In this document: positions 11,560-22,247 of the stretch, piece after piece | Position numbering within the stretch: position 1 is the stretch's first letter | Layout: every line of letters starts with the position of its first letter | Made by a program: the position numbers and the translations under genes | Source of the DNA: Penicillus capitatus | Taxonomy: Eukaryota; Chlorophyta | Assembly (NCBI GenBank): GCA_965649825.1 | Contig: OZ287695.1 | Coordinates: forward strand, 868,001-932,000 | DNA length: 64,000 bases | Direction of reading: 5' to 3' | The notes under the pieces: model-generated | What the model was told of the DNA's origin: nothing | What the model saw: only the letters and a program-made list of their open reading frames with translations | Database searches by the model: none

Positions 11560-12168
11560 ACAACATCTATGTGTCCTGCAAAAGTCAGCGTTCGCTTGAA
11601 TCGAACCGGCGCCGTCGTCGTCGTCCACGCGCCAACTTGACCGTCGCAAAGTCTGCGTTATTCGGTGTTCTGCTCCTTCGGGAGCGTCCTAAAGATTCTC
11701 TCCGTCGCTACGACGACCGTCGACGTGGGATACACGCAATATTGGTCGCGCAGTGTGCCATAAAGAACGCGCGAACAGAGTCGGCGCAGATTGCAGCTGC
11801 TCTGCTACGATGCCAAGAAACAGCAGTGCTTCTCATTCGGCAGCAGTGACGTAGCGTCCAAACCATTTCCTCAATCGATTTGACAGATTTCGGCACAATA
11901 TGCATCGCGTCACCGACGCAAATCCGGCCCGTCGAAGGTAAGCGAAAGGTCGACGGACAAAGAGGCCGTCCTTTGCATCGGATGAACTGTTTCGCGTTAC
12001 AGTCTGACGTCATGTCCGTCCGAGCGGCTTCTCGGTGAACGACATGTACTGCAAAGCAGTAGACAGCTAGCTGGCTTTTAGGCGAGCGCCTCGTTTTTGT
12101 TTTGTTTATCGATGGCGTCAAATTCAATAGACACGCAACACGTCCGTAGGACTGCACCACTGGACATT
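11560..12168. other. Intergenic; weak trace of a second, broken cysteine-rich cassette
   Basis: Around 11749-11870 on the plus strand one frame carries Cys-rich text and another frame, one nucleotide out of register, ends in KKQQCFSF. That resembles the EKQCFSF end of the neighbouring secreted cysteine protein. The two halves are out of frame and no signal peptide is found upstream. It reads like a decayed or mis-spliced copy, but evidence is thin. The rest shows nothing I can support. Confidence 0.25.
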
Positions 12169-12587
12169 ATGAACAGACGACGCCCCAACAACTCCGAGCG
12201 AGACGAGCAGACGGACGCGAATCTGTGAGACAGACAGCTCTTTATCTCTGTTTCCTTTCACTTGAGCTCATCCTAGATGCCAGTCAAACGACTCTGGTGA
12301 AAACAAGAGGCTGGCTGTCCTACAGCACGAGTTGACTCAGTCAGCAACGCATCCTTACCCTACTCTTGGCGAATGTCGCCGTGCCGTGTAGATTGGCGTC
12401 AGCGGTCAATGCACAGAAACAAGATATCGGAAGTCTAGGAGACGACGCTGAGAGAAGAGCGCGTATGTGTCAGGCTGAGGCTGTTGCTATGGACTCCCTG
12501 ATGAAATTGGTCGACCGTATCGAAGAAGCCATGAGGGAGATTTTGCCAGAAGATATCCTCGACGACATTCGTGAAGACATCATATAG
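12169..12587 (+). CDS. Small acidic coiled-coil protein of unknown function
   Basis: Exons 12169-12224, 12277-12330 and 12392-12587 keep frame across introns of 52 and 61 bp and give 101 aa. The last exon is helical and heptad-like (LMKLVDRIEEAMREILPEDI) and ends in an acidic tail. There is no signal peptide or membrane segment. I do not recognise the family; small coiled-coil subunits of tethering, spindle or organelle complexes look like this. The donor of the second intron (GTTGAC) is weak, so the exon 2/3 junction could shift. The open frame, the two frame-restoring introns and the ATG support a real gene. Confidence 0.5.
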
Positions 12588-13300
12588 TGCCTTTCGTGTA
12601 TGTACCTGAATGATGGCTGAACCACAAGTCTGTGATAAACGATGATAAACACACAACGAATGCCATGCATCTCAAATGAAGTGTGAGCGTTTGGGACAAA
12701 TAGACGGCTGTCGAATGTAATGTAACAAATCAATCATAGAAGAAGCAATTTCCCTTTGCTGACAACGAGGCTCGAGGAATCGAACGAGGGGCGTCTGAGA
12801 AATGACAGGCGGATGGATCACGGCCAAGCAACCTATCGTCTTGTCGCACAGGAGAAGATTCATCTCATTACTCTACCTGTTTCCTTGGTCCTGCAGTGAG
12901 AAGTGTGACTCGGATTTGATATCGTAGCGAACGAACGGCGCACAATCACACATCATCGCCACAGATACCAGACACTTAAGCATTAATTACTCGTCTCTGC
13001 AGTTGTAACAGTAAATGAGATCGTAAGGTGTTTTGCCAGATCGACTTAACAATAATCTGAAGACTGTGTGTCCGTCTGGACACACCATCACATGGGTGCA
13101 AATTAAGAGAAAACAGACATCCAAGTAAATGGGATGGAAAACCTGCGTGACCTAGAAGATCGGACAGCTCTGTGATAGATGCACGATGAATCGAAGCAGA
13201 ACATAACGAAAATGTGATGGCGTTATCTTCTGTGTTGAAATGAATGTGGAATGAAGTGCGGTGTTTCGTGTTTGTTCGATCAGAGATCGGTCTGTTCTGC
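12588..13300. other. Intergenic, no gene supported
   Basis: This is convergent space between the coiled-coil gene (plus) and the VWA-Cache-lectin gene (minus). The base composition is lower in GC than in the genes. No ORF of substance and no RNA gene was recognised. Confidence 0.4.
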
Positions 13301-15468
13301 TCAGCAGCACATGAGCTCTTCGTTTGTTCTTTTTTTGCCCAGGCTGCACATGACGTCTTTCGCGGAGAGTTTCTTGACGTCCTTGATGGGTCTCGTTTCG
13401 TCGATCGCTTCGATTTCGTCCACGCACTTGTTCAGTGGCGGGACCTTGAGGTAGCCTTTCTTATCTTCATCGGCCACACCAGCAAGACACGGAGCATCTG
13501 TGTCGAATCTGCAGATGTAAGTGGCGACACCACTGCACGGGACGGCTCTCAAGTTGGCGATAGCGCCTCTCGTATCGATCGTGACGCACCTTTCTGTCCC
13601 GTCTCTGAAAAAGGGCTCCTGGATCCCCCAGAACTCGGAATCTTCCTTCAGATCGGGCAACGAATCGTCGAGCCAGGCGAAGTTCGCCGTCGGCGTTTTC
13701 TCGGCACCGACCCAGGATCCGTCGATGGAGGCCAGATTTGCCAGAAAGGCGAGCTCGTCTTTGTCTTCGATGCTCACGAGCTCCCCGTCCATGTCCGCGC
13801 AGATGGAGACGGCCTCAGTCTGCTTCACCTCCTCGACCGATCTTAAGTAGTACCTATCTCTGAATGCGTAACACTTGACGTATCTCTCCTCTGTGTCAGC
13901 GTCCACAGGTGCGTCCAGAGCAACGGGATACGGATCTGCGCAGAGGGCTCTCTCGTCATGGGCATTTCTGTAAACCTGCAATTCGCAGGGCGTCGTGTCC
14001 GCGAGATGGCAGCCCTTCGTGCGACGGATGATCGCACTGATGACCTGATCACTGGTCACTCCATCGAAATCCAGTTCTCGCAGAATAATGTCGTGTCCCA
14101 TGACGCCCAGAAACACATCAGGCACATCTCTCGTTCCACGGGCGTAGAATGGCATGGCCACTGTGGTGACGAGTCCTAATCCAGCTGCATCTTCGTAGGG
14201 CTCGATCCAGAATGGTGATTCTGTCCGACGCTTCGATGCCTCGTACAGGTAGTACGAGTTCAAGGCGTCCAGTGTGTTCGTGTGTACATCGATGAACGCC
14301 CAGGCCCCATCGTTGGCGCAGGCAATCTGTCTCGGAATGCCATCGTCTGCGTGATCCGACAGCGAGTAGGTGAAGATGGTTGCACGCTTTCCCGTCTTCT
14401 TCTTGAGCTTTTCCTGCAGGCGTTCGATGTTGGAGGCCATCTCGGATGGCTTGATGCTCTTCCAATCTTCGGCTGACGTGTCTCTGCCATCCGTCAGAAA
14501 CAGTATGATCTTCTCACAGTTGGAGCACGGCGCAGGCTCGTCGTCGCAGCCTTCCCACAGCAAAGGGAAGGCTGCCTCGAATGCCGCTGTGAAATTGGTA
14601 TGTCCCACAGGGACCTCGTTTAGAAGAGCCTCCTTCAGTATCTCCCGATTTTCTTCGTCCCCTTTGATGAGACCGGTTTCATTTATGACGGACTCGGCCA
14701 AGTCTGAAAAGGTCACCAGAGATATGAAGTCAGCAGAGGTGAATGTGTCGACCATTTCGGAGACAGCCCGGGAAACTAAATCCCACTTAGTTTTCATTTG
14801 CGAGAAATCTATGAAGTCCAACATAGACCCAGACTTGTCCACCACCAGAACAAGATCCTTCGGTCCAGTACTGGCTCCGACATACCATGGGCGGATGCGA
14901 GGGTCGAACAGTCTGCATGAATTCCACAGCTCGTCCCCGTTCTCCACATAGCGTGGATCCGCGGTACCTGGATATCGTCGAATGTGACCATCTCGCGTTC
15001 CTGTAAAAATCCATTATCGCCAAAACATGAGGAATCGCACTTACCAATATATATCCACCCAATTTCGTCGCGACCGTATTCTTTGACAGCGTCTTCGAGG
15101 TTCTTGTAGACGCAGATGCTCTCCTTGAGGCTGTCGGTCAGCGTCTTCGGATTCGTGCCCGGAGGCGTGTGGAAAACGGAATTATCGTAGTCCACCCGTC
15201 GACCGTCGGTTTCGCATATCTCCAGTTCTCCGAGGTGGTGGACGCACTCGGCATCCAAGTAGTTATTAGAACAGGCGTGTTTGGAACATTTACAGTCGCG
15301 GACCAAGAGCGTTCTATTCGAGTGCCACAGTGCCGCGTTCTTGGCGATGTCTATCACAACCTCCTCCTGTCTGTCCAAGAACCGTCTGACATCGGCGTTG
15401 GAGTCGATTGCCTGTGTAGAGGTTTCGCAAACGAAAATGAAGAGCAGCAAAGCCAAAAGAGCAGTCAT
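13301..15468 (-). CDS. Secreted VWA + Cache-like + C-type lectin protein (family copy A)
   Basis: Exon 1 15468-15045 and exon 2 15000-13301, separated by a 44-bp phase-1 intron, give 707 aa. In order: signal peptide (1-20); a Cys-rich N-terminal segment (CKCSKHACSNNY ... ECVHHLGELEIC); DEIGWIYIG; PRIRPWYVGAS; and a von Willebrand A domain with the MIDAS DKSGS and a later FLTDGRDTS. After that come a Cache-like stretch (PFWIEPYEDAAGLGLVTTVA), a C-type lectin-like domain with paired cysteines (ending VATYIC) and a conserved C-terminal Cys module. The VWA/Cache order is that of calcium-channel alpha2delta/CACHD1 ectodomains. There is no membrane segment or obvious GPI signal, so it is probably secreted. 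VWA binds metal-dependent ligands, the Cache fold small molecules, and CTLD sugars or proteins; partners are unknown. Paralogues start at 53137 and 60810. Confidence 0.85.
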
Positions 15469-17009
15469 CGTTCGAACAAACAGCGTTTCAGGCGACAGAG
15501 GCGAAAGACGTAAACAAAAGCCAGCGTGTTTGTCGAATGCGTGCGGTGCAAACGAGTGGGTCGATTCTTAAAGACCAGTTGACTCACTCTGGTCCCCCTT
15601 TTCAGTTGCCTTGCATAGGATGATCTGTCACATCGAACTGCAGCATTCGCCGCGTACTGGGTCAACACTCCGTCTTGTGTTCGACGTCAAGCTCGCCGCT
15701 TAGCAGTGCGCGGGGAAGTGCGAAAGCAAGAGAGTAGAGGTCTTTGATCGATTCAGCTGAATTCGAATCCAGCCTAAAGAATACGGCCGATTACTCAGCA
15801 CTGTTTGATGTGACAGGAATCCGTCTCCAGCGGGTGAGTGCTCTCTGACGCGAACGACACTGCGGTGTATGCTTGGGCGAAGAGTCGGTTAACATGCGAC
15901 GGATCGATCAAATATCGCTGATGCCGCCAACGCGTCGAAGCTACAGTGTACAACCTCAATCTATCATGCATGGGGCCATGTGCAACATACACCACCAGTA
16001 AATGCTGCTCGAAGATGTCTGCCGTCGACATATCAGAAGCCAAACAACGAACACCTATCGATGCTGTTAGCTTGTCACTCAATTGAATTGGCGACGACGA
16101 GGGATCTTTCGTCTATGACTTTCAAAACATGGACCATCTCCTGTCTTCGACTGAAACACAAAAAATCTTTCCATAGAATAGGGCAGCTGTTGCATCCATT
16201 TTGATGAGCAGTCACGTTTCGTATTGTTTCTGTGCTGGAATTGTCGAACGGTCAGACCGCGCGAGAATGGAAACTGGCTGACGAACTTCTCAGACGATTC
16301 AGAGCGATGGCAAAGTCCTCATGATCAGTGGGGTGGACGACTGGACCGTTCGTCCTTGTGATCGGACCAAGGAATTCATCCACTTCCTGAGTTTTAGTTT
16401 CATATCCAACGCAACAGCTTGTCGTTCACGAAAAGCGGGCGTCGTCGTCGGAAGAGAAGAGGTAATAACATTCTTTGATCCCCCGACGGTTTACGAGCTA
16501 AAAGCAGAGCTCGCTGTCTAGAGAATCTGAACTTGTCCATTCTTGAGGATAATAAGGAGCTGATAGTCGTGGAGCATCTTAACGGCCTCATTTTGTATCG
16601 CTCTCCCTAACAGACAAGCACCATTTCATCGCTTTCTTCGCTCTGTGGCGAGACTGACAGGTAGAATAGATTCATTACATCCGCAACGAAGAAAGGATGA
16701 TAGAGGGTCCAAGAAAATGCAATTCGATACTCCAGACTTAGTGAGGTCGGCGGCGCATCCAGACCGACAGGTGAAAACCTGCGGACGGTCAATGCTGTTA
16801 ACTGGGTTGTTCTTCTCTTCCAACTTGTGCCGGTCAAATGGTTTTGTTATCTTCACAACAAACGGTACATAGTTTCAGCATGATTCTTAGGGCAGAACGG
16901 ATCCTCTCTTTGGTATCTACAGGACAATCGAGCAAACATATGGCGACCTCCGTTCTCGTAGTTTGAAAGAAAATGAACTACCATAGAAATACATCATGGA
17001 TCCGGATCA
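15469..17009. other. Intergenic; possible short coding relic at about 16240-16620
   Basis: This is upstream of copy A. At 16290-16610 (plus) there are two open pieces that a 44-60 bp GTAATA...AAGCAG intron could join, the second reading LNLSILEDNKELIVVEHLNG. Frames break on the 5' side and no family is recognised. It may be another gene remnant. The remainder shows no supported feature; a TTAAAG box about 100 nt upstream of the copy A start may be promoter sequence. Confidence 0.25.
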
Positions 17010-17696
17010 CTGCAGTCGGCATTCGTCTGGAATCAAACTCAATCAAGGTTCGTCGAAGTCTTGCAGAATAGCAGAAAAAGAAGAGAACCATTATCAGATC
17101 TCACGTTTAGAAAAATCTCGTCTCAGATCGATACTTCTGCGGCTCCTTATTAATAACGATATCATGGCTCTATATGTTTGTCCCCTGTCACAAGCGCTCA
17201 TGTGTCATGCAGAACACGAGTTCTAAGACAACCCCTTTAAACGGCGGACCTTTGCATCAGCTGATGATGTTCTTCGACTTTAAAGCGGAGTTTCTGTCGA
17301 CAAGTCCTTGTGAAGTGGCAGCGCGAGGGATCAAGGCCAGCTTTGTCAGTGTGGTCGCGAAGAGCAACACCCGATTGATAAGCGTTTTGTTCAGATTTCG
17401 AGAGAGAAGCTCGAATGTGCCACCACAAACTGCTTTGTGTCGTAGATGTGGCAACGGCGAGTCGGCAATGCGCTGAATGCGTAAATAATCAACAATCAAT
17501 AACAGAAGCCACGGTCCTAGTGACTTCTCTCCTCTTGCATACAAGAAAGCCATCAGTCGATTGTTCCTCCATTCGAACTTATCACAGAAGTGTTTGTCAG
17601 AACTTGTAGGTATGGTAAGATCAGCTAGCGGGAGACAGTTGTTCAGATGATATGTTTGACAGCAGAGGGCTCTTTTGGACAACCCCTCACGGACGC
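17010..17696 (-). repeat. 3'-flanking segment shared with other peptidase-ankyrin copies
   Basis: This stretch lies immediately downstream of an ankyrin-gene tail and is homologous, with many substitutions and small indels, to 48180-48857, which lies downstream of another copy. The last ~270 bases also match 43650-43916. Open frames in it are interrupted and differ between copies. It is duplicated noncoding flank (3' UTR plus spacer), not a gene, and shows that duplication carried whole gene segments. Confidence 0.6.
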
Positions 17697-18272
17697 AGGA
17701 ATCTCTTGAGAGAAGATTTTTTCGATCTAGAACATCTAGAGAAGGCGTTAAGACAGATAACGTCAAACGGCGTTTCTTCATCGTCATTGGTTACCGTCTT
17801 CGATAATCCAGCACCCACCAGAACCTGAATGGAATGCACCGTTAAGCTTTGATGTGTTACCTCTGACTCGCCTTTGCCGTTTGTAGCTTCCCGCCATGTG
17901 CGGCTTCGTGAAGTGTAGTGTCTCCATCGTAATCAGTCGCATTGATGTCGGCCCCTTCTTTTAGCAACACCTACAAGCAACAACGTGGACGAGAGAACGG
18001 AGGCAAATTGTCATGTACCTTCACAACTTTGGGGTTACGATTGAAGTTGGCAGCTTCGTGAAGTGGAGTGTCTCCATCGTTGTCGACGGCATTGATGTCG
18101 GCTCCTTCTTTAAGCAACAGCTATAAGCAACACCGTGGACAAGAGAACAGAAGCAAATGGATATATGTACCTTCGCAACTTTGGGGTTATCATTGAAGTT
18201 GGCAGCTTCGTGAAGTGGAGTTCTTCCAAAGGAATCGGTCGCATTGATGTCGGCCCCTTCTTTAAGCAACAC
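17697..18272 (-). pseudogene. 5'-truncated tail of an ankyrin-repeat gene (peptidase-ankyrin family)
   Basis: Minus-strand exons 18272-18171, 18120-18019, 17970-17872 and 17824-17697 encode three ankyrin repeats (LLKEGADINA...TPLHEAA pattern) and the family's terminal capping repeat, ending at TGA 17699-17697. Introns of 50, 48 and 47 bp are intact, the last with a GC donor. No peptidase part lies upstream. Instead the sequence abuts a piece of a STRA6-like gene (18290-18480), so the gene has lost its 5' two-thirds. It could be expressed as a short ankyrin protein, but no start codon is evident. Confidence 0.7.
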
Positions 18273-18289
18273 CTACAAGAAACCGCGTG

Positions 18290-18480
18290 GACAAGAAAAC
18301 AGAAACAGATCGGCATGGACCTGAACACATTGTGTTCATTGTCCATTCTCTTCCCAAGAGGTGAACAAACAGGCTGACGTCCAATCGATTCGAGATGGCG
18401 ACTGTGCTCGCAAGCAGATAACCGACCCACCCCACAGAGCGAGGAACAGACCGAAGACCAGAATGACCAGCGCAGGCCAC
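18290..18480 (-). pseudogene. Relic of the last exon of a STRA6-like gene, frameshifted
   Basis: On the minus strand one frame reads LVFGLFLALWGG and the next frame continues YLLASTVAISNRLDVSLF. Together they parallel the intact gene's last exon at 27122-26886 (LVLGLLFVLWRLVYLL ... AILNRLDITLF). One frameshift lies in the middle and the remaining exons are absent. The relic is fused directly to the ankyrin tail at 17697-18272, so an old duplication or rearrangement joined the two families. From 18481 to 19026 I see nothing else I can support. Confidence 0.6.
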
Positions 18481-19026
18481 AGCAGTTGTCGCGTCGCTTG
18501 ATGTGGAGAGATGTCTTCGTCGCGGCAGTGACAGCAGGAGAAGACACGGACACGAATAAATGTGATCCTGCACTTCAATGTGGTGCGTTTTCTGAACAAG
18601 TGAAATAACTCGTGTCTCCTCATGACAAACTTTCACAGGAAACTGGAAGGCTGCCACTGCGACAGAAACGACAGAAAGAATGCATACCGCAAAGGGAGCG
18701 ATGATCGGGTATTAAACGCTCTTACCTAGGCGTCGAGTGTGTCAAGTGCGAATGTCTCATCACGTGCTTGTTTCGCGCTGGGTGCTACGACGACGAGTCG
18801 AAAACACAAGGCTTTCAGGACTAATGAACACTCTTAATTAAAACAACTATCTTAATTACGTTTCTAACTTTTCCCGACACGCAGCAAACCAGTCGCCTGG
18901 TTTTTTTCAATTCGATGTAAATAACAAACAGGAACTCGTCAGATCATCAGAGAAAAGGGGGAAAGAATCCAAAGCTAAGCGTTTCTTAAAATCGAGTGCC
19001 TAGTGGTGGGGGACTATTGGCGATAC

Positions 19027-21978
19027 TTATGGACGTAGGAGTTTTTTCAAGACGTTTTGTCTCGATTCAGGACATCGAGGAGACCCTACAACGCAGATAA
19101 TGTCAAAAGGTGTTTTTCCACCGTTATTGGTTTTCGTCCTTGAGGCCCCGAAAAGCACCAATACCTGAATGGACCATTAAACTGTGCATGCTCTCTCTGA
19201 CTCACCTTTGCTGTCTCTGGCCGACCGTACATCGCTGCATAATGAAGTGGAGTGTTTCCCTTGTTATCAACCGCATTACGATAGGCTTCTTCTTCAAGTA
19301 ACAGCTGAAAGAAGCATAGTGGAAATAAAGACGAAAGTAAATAGCAATGCACCTCTGCGACGTCAGGATTCCATTTAACCGAAGCAAGGTGAAGAGGCGT
19401 CTGTTCGACAGTTGTTTCGTCGTTAACGCCCGCTCCGTGTTCGAGGAGGATCTGGCAGTTGAAAGATTCTGTAAATGCGACAACGAAGTGGATGCGCAAT
19501 AGACCTTGACCATCTCGGTGTTTGAGTAACGCGCTGCTAGATGTAGAGCAGTCCATCCATTGTTGTTGGTCTGTTCGACAACCGCTCCGTTCTCGAGGAG
19601 GACCTGCAGCCGAGAGATTCTGCCAATGGAGCAACAAAGTAAATGCACCACCGACCTCGACCATCTCGGTGTTTGAGTAACGCGCTGCTAGATGTAGAGC
19701 AGTCCATCCATTGTCGTTGGTCTGTTCGACGTCCGCTCCGTTCTCGAGGAGGACCTGACAGTCGACAGATTCTGTAAGCGAATCAGCGAAGTTAATGCGT
19801 TACCGACCGCGATCATCTCGGCGTCTGAGTAACGGACTGCCAGATGTAGAGCAGTCCATCCATTGTCCTTGGTCTGTTCGACGTCCGCTCCATGTTCGAG
19901 GAGGACCTGACAGTCGACAGATTCTGTAAATGTGGCAACAAAGTGAATGCGCAATAGACCTCGACCATCCCGGCGTGTGCGTAACGCGTTGCAAAGTGCA
20001 GAGCGGTCCATTCATTGTCGTTACTCTGTTCGACGTCCGCTCCGTTCTCCAGGAGGACCTGACAGCCGACAGATTCTGCCAATGGAGCAACAAAGTAAAT
20101 GCACCACCGACCTCGACCATCTCGGTGTTTGAGTAACGCGTTGCAATGTGCAAAGCAGTCCATCCATCGCCGTCAATGGCGTTCACATCAGTTCCGTGAT
20201 CAAGAAGAATCTGAAATGGACGTTAGAGCAGACGATCAAGATAGCTTTGCAGATTTACCTTCGCCACATTCGCGTATCCTTTTCCCGCTGCCAGATGCAA
20301 AGGAGTCTCTTTGTCGCTCTTTAGCTTGTCAACGGTTGCGTTATATTCCAAAAGAACCTACAAGGTATGAGCGCAATGATTTAGTAGACACAAAGGAATC
20401 ATATAGACTCTGTAATCCAGAGTGGACTGGAGGAGAGTGCTACCTCGGTGCTTTCTGATGCATTGTAATACGCTGACCAGTGCAACAAAGCAAGGCGGTC
20501 CCATTTGCTCTTCCATGGCATGTGAACGAATGCCTTGTAGAATGTATCTGGATCCAGTCCCTCCAGAAGCGTGGCTTCCAACGTCAGGACATTGTCATTC
20601 ATTATAGCGTCAATCGCTTCCTGCAAAACAATCCGCCTTTGTAAAATGAGAAACATCATCGATGTTACATTCAGTAGTTGAGTTTGCGAGAATCCCTTCA
20701 GTCGTTTGCGTTCTTCTTCAAGTTCTTGTTTTTCCGACTTCTCCTCGTTCACTCTATCATCCGCAGGCTCATCTGCTTCTGAAAAACGCACATCGTCTTC
20801 GACATCTGGCGTAGGTCTGTTAACAGCTCCTGATGAGTTTGGCACCTGCACTCAGCGATCAAGACAAAAAAAAGCAGATTTGGAGAACAGTTCATTCACC
20901 TCTGGAGCTTCGCCGATTCTCCATAGAATCCAATCCCAGAATGCGCCGATACTTGTGTAGACAGACGGTGATGCATCGGAGCAATTCCTGGACCCCAAGG
21001 ATGTCACGCCGACAATAATATCGAATTCTGGATTTCCGGCCGCTATGTTTCCTTCTGGTCTGTTCGAAATCAACAGCGGGCCGCCAGAATCTCCTAAACC
21101 AAGAGAATCTCAGCAGAAATCGAAATCTCGTATCACCGCCCTAAACCTTCACATGTGTTTTCAGGCGAAAAACCGGCACAAATCGAGTGACTTTTGACTG
21201 AGTCTCCCAGAAGTTTCTTGCAGATGTGGTGTTCCACATGTACTAGGTTGTTCGTCAACTGTAAAGTATTTGGGTAATTTCCAGTCTTGTTCAGTCCCCA
21301 ACCGAGTGCGGTGAACATCTTGCCGGTAGGAAATTCGCCTTCTTGCTTATCAATCGACGGCAGTGTGAGATTCGCCTCCTTGTTCAGTTTGACGACGGCG
21401 ATGTCGTACCCGTCGTGCACGTCGCCAGACCAAGATTCAGGCCAGTAGCTTTGCTCTCCGCTAAATACCTACAAACATTCATCTCGACAGGAAAGCGAAC
21501 AAACATAAACCGGGTAAGTAGTACTTTGTCAGGGTCGTTTGCGTCGAGCTCGTAAATACCACAGCGGACAAGCGGATGTCTACCGAGACTGCCCGAAGAG
21601 GCTGGGTCGACGCAATGCGCTGCAGTGACCACCCATTGTGGTCGAATGAGAAATCCACCGCAGCGATGGACCTCTTCTTCTCGTGTCGCAAGACTGCAAA
21701 GGTACGGGAACCGTCCCTCAGGTGCCTCTTTCCCCTTCATCGTACAAAAGTGTTACGATACCGTCAGAGAATCGTGAGACTTCACAATAATCTGTGGAAC
21801 AAGTTTCACTGTAGAGTCTGGCTTTCCCGACTTCTCTAAACAATCACCCGTGTCGGAGTGCTAACCGACAATAGTCTCTACTATGGACTTGAGGACTGGC
21901 GTCGGCACAGACGAGCAGCACAGATGCCAATAGAAGCATAACTGCAATGACTCTTGTCGACAACGAAGAAAGCAACAT
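19027..21978 (-). CDS. Secreted S1 (trypsin-fold) peptidase fused to ankyrin repeats, copy 1
   Basis: About 714 aa in 16 exons. Signal-peptide exon 21978-21897; propeptide exon 21835-21786 ending Ile-Ile; peptidase exons 21734-21525, 21468-21147 and 21093-20900. Then an acidic/basic linker (20851-20669), a cap exon (20620-20444), eight 99-bp ankyrin exons (first at 20357-20259) and a terminal repeat ending at TAA 19029-19027. The mature chain would begin IIGKEAPEGRFPY. The triad is present: TAAHC (His57), DGYDIAVVKL (Asp102), GDSGGP (Ser195). The residue at the S1-pocket position 189 is Asn (NTCEGDSGGP), so specificity is not plainly trypsin-like. All ankyrin introns are phase 0 and fall between repeats. 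A retrotransposon has inserted about 130 bp upstream. The fusion is continuous in frame; extracellular action is inferred from the signal peptide. Confidence 0.85.
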
Positions 21979-22108
21979 GTTTCGAAAAGCGAAAGGACAA
22001 TGGCTACAGAACACCAACAGCCGTTTAAATAGACCCAGCGCCGTCCATTCATCATAAAGCGTTGAGTAACCGCCACGATGACTGCTGGACACCACACGAC
22101 GAGACTAA
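21979..22108 (-). promoter_or_regulatory. Conserved upstream block of copy 1, cut by the retrotransposon
   Basis: Matches 56-190 and 46992-47125, including TTTAAA at 22024-22029, 46-51 nt before the ATG. The match stops at the LTR edge after ...GAGACTAA. The distal part of the block is missing beyond the element, apart from about ten bases after 26755. Confidence 0.5.
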
Positions 22109-22247
22109 TGTAAGTTGACAGTCGATGGCGCGGGAAAACAAGACGAAGAGTCGGGAGAACTAATCTCTAAAAGACTGTTTGACTTCCTCCTTTTATAATG
22201 ACACATGATTCATTTGATTGTGTCAGTTGTAGTCATTCATTTCCACA
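22109..22247 (-). repeat. 3' LTR (139 bp)
   Basis: Same sequence as 26617-26755 by eye. The pol stop codon falls 15 nt inside it (22235-22233), so the last four residues of Pol are encoded by the LTR. The purine run CAGGGAAG just before the LTR start is the only polypurine-tract candidate and lies in codons. Confidence 0.92.

Noticed and set aside
12741-12800. tRNA T-arm-like GTTCGATTCC on the minus strand
   Set aside because: The flanking bases do not pair as a T-stem and no cloverleaf forms.
17257-17787. 176-codon minus-strand ORF
   Set aside because: It overlaps the ankyrin-tail stop and the duplicated noncoding flank; the homologous segments at 43.6 and 48.5 kb are broken by stops, so it is not conserved as coding.
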